Source: Blastomyces gilchristii SLH14081
Lineage: Eukaryota; Ascomycota; Eurotiomycetes; Onygenales; Ajellomycetaceae
Reading direction: 5' to 3'
Length of the DNA: 64,000 nt
Assembly: GCF_000003855.2 (NCBI RefSeq)
Contig: NW_003101680.1
Location: forward strand, 5,621,510-5,685,509
Positions 46,601 through 59,999 of this stretch are shown in pieces. Numbering within the stretch: the first letter of the stretch is position 1; every line of letters starts with the position of its first letter. A program made the translations under genes and the position numbers. The notes beneath the pieces are model-generated. The model searched no databases, was not told where the DNA came from, and saw only the letters and a list, made by a program, of their open reading frames with translations.

Positions 46601-49373
46601 AATTGTATTATCAGATAATATTATTAAAAATATATTAATATTATAAATATCAATGTTGAAAAAATGTTGATACTTATACATTATAGTGATATGATAGTTG
46701 AATATATATATATATATTATTCCTGATATTGATAATTGATTATAACTTGTACAATAATTTTTGAAAACTCAAAATTAATTTCAATTATTAACTAATAGTT
46801 ACAAACTTATAACTAATTAATATAAAAAGAAAAAAACTTTTTCTACTTATTATCTTTCTTCTCTTTCTCATTCTTCTTATTATTCTTTATAATTTACTTC
46901 TCATTCTTATTCTTCTTCTTCTTCTTCTTATCTGAGATGATAATCATCTCAAAATCTCTCTCTGCTGTCTTCTCAGAAGAGGGTTCTCACTGTTCTCTCT
47001 TAGTCAGGTCAATCTGTGTCTCAAAATCCTGCATTTTCTGATCTGCTGTCTCAGGTTCCATCTCAGTAGTAAGCAGATTGACATACTCAGAGAGCAGAGC
47101 TGTCTTCTTAATATTCTAAATCATGAAGTGTATTCAAGATCTGAACAAGGTCTCAATTCTCTTCTTCTCTGTCAGCTTCTGCTAATCAATTAGAGAACAG
47201 AAGTGTTATCAAAAATCATTATCTCTTAATAAAAAATTTACCAGTTTTAGCTTCTTTATCTCTTACTTTAATATCTTCTCAATCTTCTTCTATCACTGTT
47301 TATTTATAGTAATACTCTTCTTCTTTCTTTCTCTCTTCATCTTAATCTTAAATCATTCTCAGAACTTCTTCTAGTTTCACTGCTGCTGTATAAGACTCTT
47401 CACTATCTTCTTTTTCAATCTCTTATAGACAGTGTCATTCACATTATTTTTATACTTAGTTCAGTCTAAATCTATCAGAAGTGTTACTTAAAATTGTTAT
47501 CATTTTACTTTCTTACAGAGTCTCTTCAAGGCATTATAACATATCTTATAATCTGTCTCTCTATGCTTAAACACCTTCTTCTTCTCTTTCTTCAATCTGT
47601 GACAGTGCTCACGCACCTTGATGATCTGCAGAACCGCAGAATATTTGAAGAAGAATGACATGATTAATTTTAATAAGTGTTGAAGAGAGAGTAAAGACAG
47701 GCAATGATATAATAATAATAATGATAGTAATAATAATAATAATAGTGATAATAATAATGATAATGATGATGATGATGATGATGAAAGAGAAAGTGTATTA
47801 AAATATATTATTGACTTATCAAACATAAAGAGACAAAGAAACTATTAACAGCTTTCAGAGATGTATAGAAATGACTACAGTGTTACATAGCAATATTATC
47901 TTCATTTAATACATGCACTATTGATATTCTTTGTATACATTTATCATATAATCTATATCAGAGATACATGCAGAAAACAGATCTTTATTACTAGAGAGAA
48001 TAATTACAGCAATTCTCTATTTTCATATTATAAAGATAAGTTATTCTTATTTCTTTCTTCTCTCTTTTCTCTTCTTCTTCAATTCATCACTAAGTCTAAG
48101 CTGATATGAAAACTATTAAAACACTCTTTGAAACTCTTAAATTGAAGAGTATAGACTAATCAAATTTTAAATGCAGATGAATTAAATTATATTTAATAAT
48201 ACTAATTATTCATTCTCTCTTTAATAAAACAACAGTCATATCTTCTCTCCCTCTCTCAAATGAAACATGGTCTGTGAAAAGTGAGTATTACATCAGATTA
48301 TAATGATTAATACAGTCTCAGTACACAGAGCTGTATACATATAGTACATGCTGAACTGAGAGACTGTGTGAGTTGCAAACTGATAACAGCATTTCAGAGA
48401 GAGTCATGCAGTGTGAGAAAGCTACAACTCTCAGTCATATATGCAGAGAGTGAATCACTGCAGTAAGTGTATATATATTGTATAAAAGTAACACTTTTTA
48501 GTAACACTCAGTCTCTGATATTATGAAAATAGAGTCTCTCTGTGAGATCTGTTTTTATCAGAAGTTGAGAAATCTTATATTTCTTAAAATTATCTTCACA
48601 CATCTTGTCTATGAAATTAATGAGAGAAATCATTGATTTCAGTGTTCTACTCTTGATGTTATTCAAGTGACAGTAGAGTTCACCCTGATCACACTTTTTA
48701 AATGTATGTTTTCTAATTATTCACATTTATACAGATATATACTGATTATTTATTAGATAATGTTAAGACAATGGCTCATCCCAGCTGTGTTACTCCTTAC
48801 TATAAGAGATATATAATTAATGATGAACATTGTAAAGACTCTGAGAAGTGAGTATTTTAAAAATACTGTAGCTCTGCAATCTTGATTTCTTTTGTTTTTA
48901 TTTTTTATTTTTTTATTTTTCTTTTATTTTTTTATTGTGATTTTTTCTTACTTTTATTTTGTTTTTTTTTTTTTGTTTTTTTTTATATTTTATATTTTTT
49001 TCATAATTAAAATTATATAAACTATGATCTGTGTTTAGAAAAGTAATGATATTTAATAATACTCTCTATTGAATTTTTAACAAATGAGCACTATGTTATG
49101 ATATTATGTAAGTGAGAAATGATTTCATAATCTCATTTAATGTCATTCCCAATAATAAGATCAGAATGAAAATGTGACTAAGAATTCAAATATATTCTTT
49201 ATCTGAGACTAGATTTTTATTTGAAAAGTGAATCTGAGATCTTTAATATTTGAAATAATGTGATTTGAAATCAATGTAATGAATATAAACTATGATCAGA
49301 AGTAATGCTTTTAGGCAATATAACAACTGTAAAGTTTGATTCTGGTTTCAGACACGGTCACACGGCCAGTCTA
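43643..49373 (-). mobile_element. hAT DNA transposon, copy 2 (5,731 bp)
   Basis: Colinear with copy 1 along its whole length. Left end TAGACTGATCACTGAGATCA, right end GGTCACACGGCCAGTCTA. Flanked by a perfect 8-bp target duplication TATACAGA (43,635-43,642 and 49,374-49,381). Reverse-complementing the right end gives TAGACTGGCCG, the same as the left end of copy 3, so the inverted repeat is about 11 bp. The internal transposase on the minus strand is degenerate. Confidence 0.88.
44110..47660 (-). pseudogene. hAT transposase remnant, copy 2
   Basis: Same protein as in copy 1. On the minus strand, about 45,660-45,450 shows NNLAFIRVICYYIDKN and a following FKSLISSHTENYITEIL. About 44,670-44,580 shows KLIYYYSKTE and then YYTVVALLD, the C-terminal hAT landmarks. 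An open stretch at 47,662-47,500 (MSFFFKYSAVLQIIKVREHC, then HRLKKEKKKVFKHRETDYK) is the likely first coding exon; it ends at a GTAAGA donor-like site. A GATGATGAT/AATAATAAT microsatellite (about 47,707-47,783) lies just upstream. Confidence 0.7.
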
Positions 49374-49381
49374 TATACAGA

Positions 49382-50298
49382 TATATCTTGCCTGTTCTCA
49401 TCTGTGTACGTATAGAACTTAGATGTCTTGACAGACTTTTGTAATATTTAAGTACCTTCTTTATTAATTGTCAATATAGTCTCTTTAATACTGTTTTATA
49501 AGATAATGCTTATTATCTCTCTTCTTATCTTGTCTTTAGTTAATATATGATCACTGTCTTTCTCATCACTACTAGAAGATATAATGTCAGAGTTAGAAGA
49601 GATTCTGACTTATTATATTATAAGTCTGAGATACTCTCTCTTCATTCTGCTATCTTCTTCACTGTGTGATCAGTTATCTCATTTTCTGAAACTTCTGAGT
49701 ATACTGAGATTCATCTGATCTTCATCATACTCTTGAGTTTATTATATATTGTAATAATAAGCTTTGAAATCTTCTGATCTGACTGTCTTACTGATGTACT
49801 CGCTGTTTGTATAGCTGCTTAATTATTGATAAAGATGATACTTCTTCTAAGCAGCTTCTCTGAATTCTCACAGTCTTGAATAATTTAAAGTATTATAAGT
49901 ATATCATAGAGTTCTTCTATACAGACTGTGTATTAAGTGTTCAGTTCTAAGCAGTATATCTTCTCTCTGTCTGTGAATAAGAACATCACTGAGATATCTA
50001 TACATCTCATTATATTACTGTCATCAGTGTATATAAGATATACTATACTCAGTGATGTCTTATTATACTGATTCATAACAGTTGCAGTGTCAGAGATGAT
50101 GTATATTTTAATCAGAGTTTATTATAAAGATATTATATATACTGTCTATATCTTCTGATCTCTCAGATTATAAGAATATAGCTTTTTCTATCTATCTAGT
50201 AGATAATATAGTGATATGTTCAGAGTCTCTGATTCTTCAATAAGAGTGCTCATATCTCTGATTTTTTAATTGCTGCTCAGTCTCAGTGCAGCTGTATC
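49382..50298. other. AT-rich spacer between hAT copies 2 and 3
   Basis: About 0.9 kb of mutated AT-rich DNA, the continuation of 43,168-43,634 interrupted by hAT copy 2. The minus strand has acidic/Ser-rich decayed text but nothing I can assign. The last 8 bp, GCTGTATC (50,291-50,298), are the probable target duplication of hAT copy 3. Confidence 0.5.
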
Positions 50299-51883
50299 TA
50301 GACTGGCCGGCGGGATCATGAATTTCACATTTGGTTTCATTTGATCTGATCTCATACATTTCTTGACGTGAGTCTTATCAGAACCAAGCCTTAAAAAAAT
50401 CTGAAAATGAATCATTTCTGAGAGAAATGACATGAAAAATGACCAGATTTAATTCAAGAACAGTGAAATGAAAGTAATTTCTCAGAATAAACTGTGAAAG
50501 AAAATCATTCTTTTAAAATCAGAATGAGACTGAGACTGAAGATTAAAATCAGTTTCATTCAGTTTATTCAGTGATTACTTATATAATCAGAATTTGATAA
50601 TAATTATTAATAACACTCATGAAACAACTAAATACATTCTTATACAAGTTTATTCTTTACTTTCTCATAAAAACTACACTTCTCTGATATACTGTGATCA
50701 GAGGTATTAAACTGTCTGATAATTTCATGTTTTATAATTATAAGTTTCTTGATTATTTCTTCTTGTAATTGTCTCTGATGATAGTGATAAATATCTTAAC
50801 TTGAGTTGAACTTTCACTTCATTCTCATCTCTGTCAATGAAATTATCAGAATATCATGTATGATCAGTGTAACAGTTGAATATATACTCTTAACAATTTT
50901 TCAAAACTCTAGAATTGATTTAATGCATAAATTCATCAGATTTTCTTGAAGATAGCAGTTAAATTCAGTTTTACAAGTATGTAGTTTTGTCTGATTTTCA
51001 GTTATAATCAATGTATACAAGTTCTGTTTCAAAGTTAGTATTATAGTTCTATATAATATGAAGTATTATCAAAGATCATTACTTACTAGAGAATTGTATT
51101 TCACTGTGTTCACATCTCAAATATCTGCTTATTCAAATCTCTGATAGTTGATATTATAGTAGTCTCAGACTAATTTAATATACAAGTCTCATTTCTTCTC
51201 TGTTCAATCTTGAGAAGTGTAGATACTAACTTAATAGAAGAGATCTAGTAGAGCTACTATAGTATAGTACTCTGTAAAAGATTGTTCAGTTTTACTGTAG
51301 TAATATATCAGTTTATTTCTTATAGTAATAATAGTCTGTACTATAGTATTATCTCAGACTGAATTTCTTTTTAAGTGATTCAACTGCTTCTTAAGATAAG
51401 TAAATAAACTATTATACACTTATCAGACTGACTGCAGTATTGATATATAAGTGATTAAAACTGTCTTTATTATCTTATAAAACTGAAACAGTAAATCAAT
51501 TACATATTTCAACTGAGTTCACTTCATATCAGAAAGTTTCAATATCTGAATCTTTTTCTAATCAGAGTGTTGCACTCAATGATCAATTATCTGACACAAT
51601 CAAAGAGTCTGAACAGTTATCTTATATATTGAACTTCACTGTGTTCTAACATTCTGTATCATATTCAGTGATATGACTGATTTGTTTATTTATTAAATAT
51701 AATGAAATTATTATTATTATTTAGAGAAGATACAAATTATATTAGCAATGTTTTAAATCTGTGATATTTAAATTATTAATCAATCTATTCAAAATTAATA
51801 GTAGTATTATCAAAAAGTATTATCAAAAAGCAATATTAAAAAGTGTTATCAAAAAATATTATCTTTTGTAAAGTAAATGTAAA
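50299..51883 (-). mobile_element. hAT DNA transposon, copy 3, left part
   Basis: Starts TAGACTGGCCGGCGGGATCA and follows copies 1 and 2 (transposase C-terminal region on the minus strand) until GTAAATGTAAA, where the Gypsy c LTR begins. The element resumes at 60,175. Confidence 0.85.
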
Positions 51884-52058
51884 TGTCATTCAAAGGTTGC
51901 TTAAGCCAGCGTACGATTACAGGCGTATGCCGGCTTCTTATATATTGTAATATCATACGCTAAATTAATTAGCGGCTGCTATGGCCTCTTTACACTCATA
52001 AGCAAGTTCAGAAGCGGCTGTGTTATTATTCAACAGTCATATGTTCTTTCAAATCACA
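51884..52058 (-). repeat. 3' LTR of Gypsy c (175 bp)
   Basis: TGTCATTCAAAGG to CAAATCACA. A purine tract (minus strand GGTGAGAGAGAA) directly abuts its inner side, marking it as the 3' LTR of a minus-strand element. It is the same length as the LTR at 60,000-60,174 and differs from it at 16 sites. Confidence 0.92.
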
Positions 52059-52495
52059 TTCTCTCTCACCAGATTCAGTCACACTCATATGACCATGATG
52101 TCCGCCCTAGCTTCATGCGGATTAGCATGCCACTAGTGTTCGTGATCATGTGACCTATCTCTGATTCAGCTAGTGTTCTGTGTACACTCTTACAAAGAAA
52201 CTTTCACTATATTACATCTCTCATTTACTAACTTTTCTCATTCTTCAACTATCTTCTTCATCATCATTATCATCAAATGTTACTATCTTATTCAAGATTC
52301 CTATCTCTTCTTCTGTTCAACTCTTTTCATCTGTTCATCTATCACATTGTACGCGTTTCTGATAATAATCTCTCATTTTCATAACAAGTGTTCTTGTAGT
52401 GCTCATACTGAGCAGTTCATTAGCAGTAAGTGTAATATGTTATGAAATGTGACCAGAACTTGTTTATCTTCTAACAATCACCAGAACATACTATC

Positions 52496-53035
52496 ATGAA
52501 TGACACATCTTCTTCATCTTCTTATACATTCTCAATCATTTTCTTCTCAGCAGGTTTCTGATTGTGTTTTCTGACACAATTTTACATAAATGCAGATGCT
52601 GATATATTTGTTTTTATTCACATAGAATCTTTACATGTTGACAGATCTGTATTCATCAATGATAGTGAACTCAATATTGAATCATTGATCAAGAACTTGG
52701 AGAATGTGATAATGAAGAAATTGCTTATATCATGTATAATCAGATCTCTCATATCTCTCTCTACTCTCTCTGTTTCTTCCTCTGCTGCTCCCTCTCAATC
52801 TTCTACACCTGTCTCTGTGTCTGGTTCTCCCGCTTCTGCTACCCCTGTTCCCGCGATTCTCACTCCTGCTACTTCTGATTTTGTCATCTCTGCTTTCATT
52901 ACCAGCTCTCCCTGTTTCAAGAAGATGTTGTGTAGGCTTAATGAACTACATTTCTCAGTGTGTACAGTCCTGCTCTTCTTATCAACTCTCAGAATAATTT
53001 ATTGTATAAAGACTGTGTATGACACAACTATTTGA
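52496..53035 (+). pseudogene. Gypsy c antisense open region, part 1 (Ser/Pro-rich)
   Basis: Plus strand, opposite to pol. Starts MNDTSSSSSYTFSIIFFSAG, has one TGA (at 52,559, possibly a mutated CGA), and stays open for 157 more codons. It contains a predicted alpha-helical stretch (LNIESLIKNLENVIMKKL) and a Ser/Pro/Ala linker (SSSAAPSQSSTPVSVSGSPA). CCC codons and a GCG survive here. I do not recognise a family. The linker is better preserved than expected of noncoding DNA, which argues for a once-real protein. Confidence 0.45.
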
Positions 53036-53635
53036 AGCTCAGTCACAGATGCTGATTATTATGTTCATTTCAAATATTTATGATGAAGTAATTATTCATT
53101 TATATCAGAGAATCATTCCTCTTCTCAACAGTATTAAGATTATAAGTCTTTTTCTTTTCATCTTTTTAATTGAATTGCTCAGTTCAGAAGTAACTCTTTT
53201 TCTATTCTTAGAAAAAATTGTTATGAGTTTTACTGTGTATGAAGTCATGGTGTTCACAGACATTAAGAAACTTTTCATAATTATCAAATTCAATATTGCA
53301 GATACATCTGCTCTGATAAATATCTTCAGAATGATTGATCTGTATCACTCTATTCTTTAGTGTTTGTTATTCAACTTCATGATGCAGGTGAAGAATATTC
53401 ATATTTTCAGAAATGAGAACATGAATGTTGTACTCTTTTACACTTACAGATATGAGGCTTGTACACCTTGTCTGAGATGTTATTGTGAGAATGAGCTGTT
53501 CACATGCTATGTTCTGCTTTCTGCATTTCTCTGTGTCTCTCTCTCTCTTTCTGAGAAGCCTCATGCATGTTGTAATTGTATATACAACTCTAAGGTCAGT
53601 GAGTGTTCATTCAGTAACTGTTCTCATCTCTGATT
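53019..53635 (+). pseudogene. Gypsy c antisense open region, part 2 (Cys-rich C-terminus)
   Basis: Plus strand, a different frame from part 1, with one TAG at 53,358-53,360. The C-terminal part holds clustered cysteines: YEACTPCLRCYCENELFTC, then after a Ser/Leu spacer KPHACCNCIYNSKVSECSFS. This pattern (CxxCxxC...C ... CCxC...C) looks like a paired zinc-binding region. Similar Cys-rich accessory ORFs opposite to pol occur in some fungal Gypsy elements as far as I recall; function unknown. It may join part 1 through a frameshift or a lost intron. Confidence 0.45.
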
Positions 53636-54799
53636 TTATAATTTTCATATACTAACAATGATTCTTAGTTGCTCTGATATCAGAGATTATTCTAATCAAA
53701 GATGATAACACTGTTGAGACTATTCTCTTTCACTCTTAAGCTTCTTTCATTACTTTCTCTCTCTCTTCTGCAGAGAAGATTGTATGTACATCAGATTATA
53801 AGCATTCAGTGCTGAGTGACTCTCATCATCATTTATTCAGTTCTGTACCTCTCTCTTTCATTTCTTCTGTCTTTATTCTCTCTGTCCTGGCTTCTGATTC
53901 TGCAGGTCCTGCACTCTTCTTCAATTTCTCTACACATACATATACACATTTCTATATTAGCATTCTAGTCAATCTTGTGATAAATGACATTAATGTTATA
54001 CACAGAGTGATAGAGAAATCAGAGATATGTACAGTGTTGTTATGAGAGCAGCTTGCAGCCCTTGAATTTCTTATGAATCTTGAGTTTTGAGATTTCCTTT
54101 ATTTTTAATGTTTTTCAGGTGATGTGGTGTTGAAAATAGATTAAACATGTGACATATGAAAATGAATAAAGTATATACAATAATATTTGTCTTTTACAGT
54201 CAACTCTTATGATTAGTGATTAATTCATTATCTCTTTTCTTTTCTTACACTTTTTCTTTATCTGCTAGTCACTACTCTTACACAATCTCTATATAGTACA
54301 GTGTTTAGTAACTAGGTTCAGCAGCTTTCATCTTTTGTGATTCTGTCTCATATATTATACTGTCTCTCTTTGCCTGCTCAGATTACTATAGTAAACAGCT
54401 CATTGAAACTAATCTCATCTAATCTCTGAGTGTTCTCAGAGGTTGAGATAGCTTGATCTCATGTGTCTGTGAATGTTTCAGATAATTTGTCCTCTGTGAT
54501 CTTCATAATTAAACTGATGTAAATAGTTGAATTCAACTCTGAATTCCTTTTTCTTCTATAATCTGATTCATGTGTAAGTCTGTCACTTTGAGACTGCTTT
54601 TTATCACATTGCACTTGCTATCTGTGGCATATTATTATACAATCAGCTACAGTCTCATCACTTATTAAAGTATGATATTTGCCTGATTTCTTCATTACTT
54701 CTCATTCTTTTCTTGTAATTATGAAAAGATCAGAATAAGTAAGATTATCTGATTTGTAAGTATCTATAATTTCTCTTATCTTGTGAGACTTTTTAATTG

Positions 54800-56105
54800 T
54801 AAGCTTCTTCTTTTTCAACACTGATAATAGTGCTGCAGATGATTATAATTTACTCAGATCTTACATATTTACTTTTATAAGTTATGAATTATTTATTAAG
54901 TTGTGTAAGATTCATTCCTCTGATTCTTTCAATGTGTATATTTTCAGAGAATGTGATTTGAGTATTTTATACAGCTTAAATCATCTAGATTGAAACTTCT
55001 CAGAATTCTCATTGTATATGAGAACTCATGTTCTTATCTTGAGACTCAATTTCTTAACTAGTGAGTCTCATATTCTTTTCAATTGAATTGCTCAGTTCAG
55101 GAGTAACTCATTAGCTTTTGCATGTGCATGGCTGATCTCTTTCAATCTTGATTTCATGTCTGTGACTGTTGCATCTGCAACTGCTACTACTGCATTCATA
55201 ACTGTTGTTCTCTCTCTCACCTTTTCTGAAGCATTCTCCGGGATGCATGGATGCAATCCATACAACAGGTAGAATGGTGAACACTTGAAGACTGCATGCT
55301 GTTGAATCTGTGTGGCTAGTAGCACCTGCCTGAGATATTCATCTCATAGTCTTGTAGACTTGCTCACTAGATATTTCATCAGCATGTTACTCAAGATTTC
55401 ATTCAAGTATTTCATCTTTCTGTTCATCTGCAGATGATATGATGTTGTTCTATGATGTCTTATCTGTAACTGATTCATGAAATGTCTCATCACTTCTTCT
55501 ATAAGGTTCACACTGTTATCAGTTAGAATCTCATACAGTATTCTATAGTTGATATAGATCTTATTATGTAGAAACTTCATTATCATCTTCTCTATTATCT
55601 CTGAAACTGCTTTCACAACTGGCCAGTCAGTAGCATAATTAATAGCAGTGATTATTCATCAATTTCCATTTAATGTCTGCAGTAATATATCTATGAGATT
55701 CACTCTTCATTGTTTAAATGATTGTATTGTACACTTCATCTGATATTGTACTTTCTCACATTCTAACCCTTTCTTAGATTCTTTTATGACCTGATAATTC
55801 AGGCACTTATAAGCATATATCTGAATGTTCTCAGTCATGCTTGATCAGTATACTCTTGATTCAAGTACACTCATGAGTTCAGGGCTTTCTAAGTGACTGA
55901 ATTCTTTGTGCATGTGAGTCACTAAGTCATATTTAAATGAAGATTCTAGATAGGGAGCTTCTGTGTATTCTAGATTGCAGTAAAGCATAACATCATTTTT
56001 CAATTTTTCCAGCTTGAAGTTCAGAAGTATCTCTTCTACTACTCTCATGAGATGCTTGTCATTCAATACTTTATCATTCTTCAAGTGAGAGATAATGATG
56101 TTCAC
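54800..56105 (-). pseudogene. Gypsy c integrase remnant
   Basis: Open stretches at 56,105-55,845, 55,616-55,344 and 55,325-55,092 are successive pieces. The first has the zinc-binding part (THMHKEFSHLESPEL, resembling the H...GH..P pattern). The second has the core: ILTDNSVNLIEEVMRHFMNQ, then HHRTTSYHLQMNRKMKYLNE (S/TDNG.NF and YHPQ.NGxVERLN in intact proteins). The third is the core end, KCSPFYLLYGLHPCIP. Further on, EHEFSYTMRILRSFNLDDLS near 55,045-54,985 fits the C-terminal domain. Confidence 0.8.
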
Positions 56106-56199
56106 TTATTCTGATTCCTTGCATCTTCTCAGTATGTTTAATATGAATGTCCCTTGTGCCTGGTTTGCAGAACTCTCACTTATGAAATTGAGTCTGTGA

Positions 56200-57500
56200 C
56201 TGATTGCATCAGGCATCACAGTGTCTGATCTCTTTCAGTATTTGATATGAAGATTATACACTTAAAACTCTGAGATTCAATGTGCTAAGCATTTGAAAGA
56301 TTTTATCACTAATTATAGATAGACAAGGCTTTCATAATCTGTGATCACTGTTATCATATGCCTGTTGTTGATATATCTATCTCATAATGCCAGTATGTGC
56401 TTAATCACTAGTAATTTCTTTTCATGCACTGGATAATTGAGCTCAGTATCTGATAGTTTCCTACCATCATACATCACCAGGTGCAGCTTGCTGTCCTTGC
56501 TCATCTGTAGAAGAGTGTCTTTGATAGCTTATTCAAATGCATCTATCTTGATGTAGAACGGTTTATCATGATCTGATTGAATAAGCACTGAGAATGTTAT
56601 TACACATTTTCTCAGTGTGAGAAAAGTCTCTTCACACACAGCATTTCAGATGATTGAATGAAACTTCTTCTTTCACAGATTTACATCTGTTCCTCTTAAG
56701 AGATCTGAGAGTGATGCAGATATTCATGTGAAATCCTTGATGAACCTGCAGTAATATGAGGTCAATTCAAGAAACTGCTATACATGATGTACATTTCTCC
56801 ACTATGGTTAATTCACTATGACATTCAATTTCTCTGAGATGGGGTATATACAGTCATCACTCACTATATGTTCTATGAACTCCAACTCTTTCATTTCAAA
56901 CACACACTTAGTTGATTTGATGTAGAGCTTATGCTCTGTCAGAGTTATAAGCACTTTATTAAGATGCTTCAGATATTCATTGTATGAGTTTGAAAAGACT
57001 AGAATATTATTGAGATATATAAGACATGAGATTTCATTCTGTTTATGAAGAATTATATTCATCATTATTTAAAAGATGACAGATGTATTTGTTAGACTGA
57101 ATGACATTGCAAGAAATTTGAACTTCTCTCATTATATATTAAACATGGTTTATGAAACTGACAGTTCATCTACATGAATCTGTCAGTATTCTGAGAGAAG
57201 ATTGATCTTTGATAGATATTAAGTGTTTTCAACTGTATTCAACTGTTATTGAATCTATGACAGTGAATATTCATTCTTGATTATAAGCTTGTTGAGTGTT
57301 TAATAATCAATACACATTCACCACTTCTTATCTGTCTTTTTCACAAATAGAACAGGAAAGTCTCACACACTTGATGAGAGTTGTATAAGATCATATTCTA
57401 GAAGGTCTGTGATCTGACACTTCTGTTCTTTGAGATGTGTTTGTGACAGAGGGTACACATTCTGGTTGACTGGTTTTGCATCCCTCATGTCAATCTCATG
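56200..57500 (-). pseudogene. Gypsy c reverse transcriptase / RNase H remnant
   Basis: 57,065-56,808 is an open RT palm segment: EISCLIYLNNILVFSNSYNE, then HLNKVLITLTEHKLYIKSTK and CVFEMKELEFIEHIVSDD. The catalytic YLDD reads YLNN, two G-to-A changes. Upstream (57,480-57,100) come the fingers/palm blocks in other frames; downstream (56,650-56,200) the RNase H region is recognisable mainly by position. Confidence 0.8.
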
Positions 57501-58199
57501 TATAAATCCTCATTTCAGCAGCAATTTCAGTGAAAGATCTGTTCAGAAGATCTTTTCATACTTCTTCAGAAGCTTCTTTATACACTTATTCTTCTGTATA
57601 TTCTTTATCTTGGTTTTCTCTGCTTCTGAGTTCTGTATGACATACAGAATGCTTTCAGATGAGATCTTGTGAATTGTTCTCTTTACTTGTTGATGTATAA
57701 GCAGATTTAACCCTTCTATATCAGAGATATGAAATGTCCTTCTCATATCAGTTGATAGGATTGTATGAACTGTTTTCTTCCTATCAGTCAACTGTATATG
57801 GCATGTACATCATTAGATCTGCGGATTGAACCTTTGAAATCAATCAAGTTCAAGAATAAGGTCATATTTCACATTCTGCAGCTCTCGCGCCCAAATATAG
57901 CAAGATCATTCTTCAAAGTGCAAGGAAACTCTTACTCTTGCAGATGATATCAAATATTAATTATCAGATAATCTTATATGTTGAGAATTCTTCACTCAAC
58001 AGACCTCTTTCAATCTTCAGATTATATAATCATCAATATATTATGTAGAAGCTTCTGTGTCTACTAATACTTTTGCAGCCATCTCTCAATTCTTACTCAA
58101 GTGTCTCTTATACATCAACATTTCAGATCTCAAGACATTGAGATGAGTATTTACTTCATTCTTCTCATCTGCATCTTATTCAGAAGTCTGCTTCTTCTT

Positions 58200-59990
58200 T
58201 GCAATCACAGAATTCAGAGGATCATCTAATGCAGGCATCTCTTTCAGTTTGAAGACTTTTCATAGAATATCAGTAAGTGTCTCTGAGCTCACTGATTCTG
58301 CTAGTTTTTTGACTCTCTTGCTTCTCTTGACTGTACACACTGAGTGCAATCTTTTACATCATGATTTTGACATTCACAGTTGAAACAAGCTTGATGCTCA
58401 CAACATCAAGAATTTCACTCAGAGAATCTCTTTTTCAGAGAATTCAGTGCTTTAAAAGTGATATTCAGATCTAGATTCATTGCATCTGAGTGTGTGACTT
58501 GTGTCATAGAAGTCTGATTACTCATTCTTCACTGAGACATACTTAATTGCAGTATTTTCTGTCACAATTGACTCACTTGTTCTCATACAATGAGGATATT
58601 GTATGCTTCCTTCACTGTGCCTGGCTGTGAGATTAAGCATTTTCATTTCACTCTTAACTCAGATGTAAGATTATGAATGAAGATCTGTAAACAGAAAGAT
58701 GTTGAAAGCTCTTCATTCAATATGAGATAGTATAAGCTGAAGTGTGTGAAGTATGATATAAGATTACTCACTTGTCTACACTCAGTGAAGTGTTTATAAC
58801 ACTTATCTTATACATTCACTTTCTCAAAGTTGTGTAAGATTCATTTGAAAAACTCATTTTATGTTCATAGAAATGAATATTGCTCTGAGTCTGTAAGATT
58901 CATCTTTTTATCAGTTATTCATAATAACTTCACTTTTTCATGTAGGAACACAGCAGATCTTAAGACTTGTTGAAATTTCATTGACTGTCTGTCTGTGAGT
59001 TCATATTCAATCTGATAATATGATTGCATCTGACTTAGCCAGCTGATTGCAGCATTATTTTTTCAGTCATTATTGAAGCTTAATGACTCTGACAGATCTT
59101 CTAACTTGATATATTTCATGCTCAGATTCTTATTCTGTGCAGCAGTCTCTGATAATATGTATGCTTCTGAAGAGATTGTGAATGATCATGATGAGATCTT
59201 CAGGTTCAGTGTAGTTATCTGTCTGTGTAATTATACAATCTCTCACTGCAGGCCTAAGATCTGGTTTTCTCTATTCTTATTGATGATGGTAATTGTATCA
59301 GTGAAGCTCTTCATAGTGAATGCTTAATTCACAGTGAATGTCAATTGTTGTTTGATTTCTGCCTCAGTCTGTCACTGTATATGCAAGGCCTTGATCTCAT
59401 TTAGAATCCTTGTACATGTACAGAGCTTCAATTCCAGTTCAGTGATTTCAGTCACTTTTCTTACTGCTTTGAGTAAATCCTCTGAGAGGTTCTGTATATC
59501 TTTCAGTTCAGATAGCAGAGAAGAGTGTTGTTTGTATCAGCTAGAAAAGATATTCATTTCAGTGATTTCTCATTGATTGTACAATGTCTATCATTATATC
59601 ACTGTATTGTTATATCAGTATATTGTTCTATTACTATATCATTATATCACTATATTGTTATATGATTTCTGTTATTATTATACAACTCCGGTGGTGATCA
59701 CCTTCTCTTTTATTTCTTTAAGTGAAGAGTGGTCTTCTTTGAATCTGGTTCACTGCTCTCATCTCTTTTCTCACTTCTCATTCATTTGCATATATGGTAT
59801 TCACCTGGGTGTGAAGTTTTCCCTCAACAAGTGAAGCAGTATCAGTCAGATGCTCTTTCACTCACTGCTCTTTATATACTATCTTTTTAAGGTGTTCTAG
59901 AACCACACTGTCATGATAACTATAAATCACTTCATAGACAGAATTATCATGCTCTGAAGGAGCCTGCACTTCTCATCAGTTTTTAGACAT
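58200..59990 (-). pseudogene. Gypsy c gag remnant with CCHC zinc knuckle
   Basis: Minus strand. Start codon at 59,988-59,990 (MSKN, then two TGA, then EVQAPSEHDNSVYEVIYSYH). Only 9 nt separate it from the 5' LTR. In the first 100 codons all stops are TGA, which CGA-to-TGA change would give. Near 58,395-58,345 the frame reads CFNCECQNHDVKDC, a CX2CX4HX4C knuckle. The knuckle and downstream pol confirm that this is gag. Confidence 0.75.
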
Positions 59991-59999
59991 GCTATCAGA

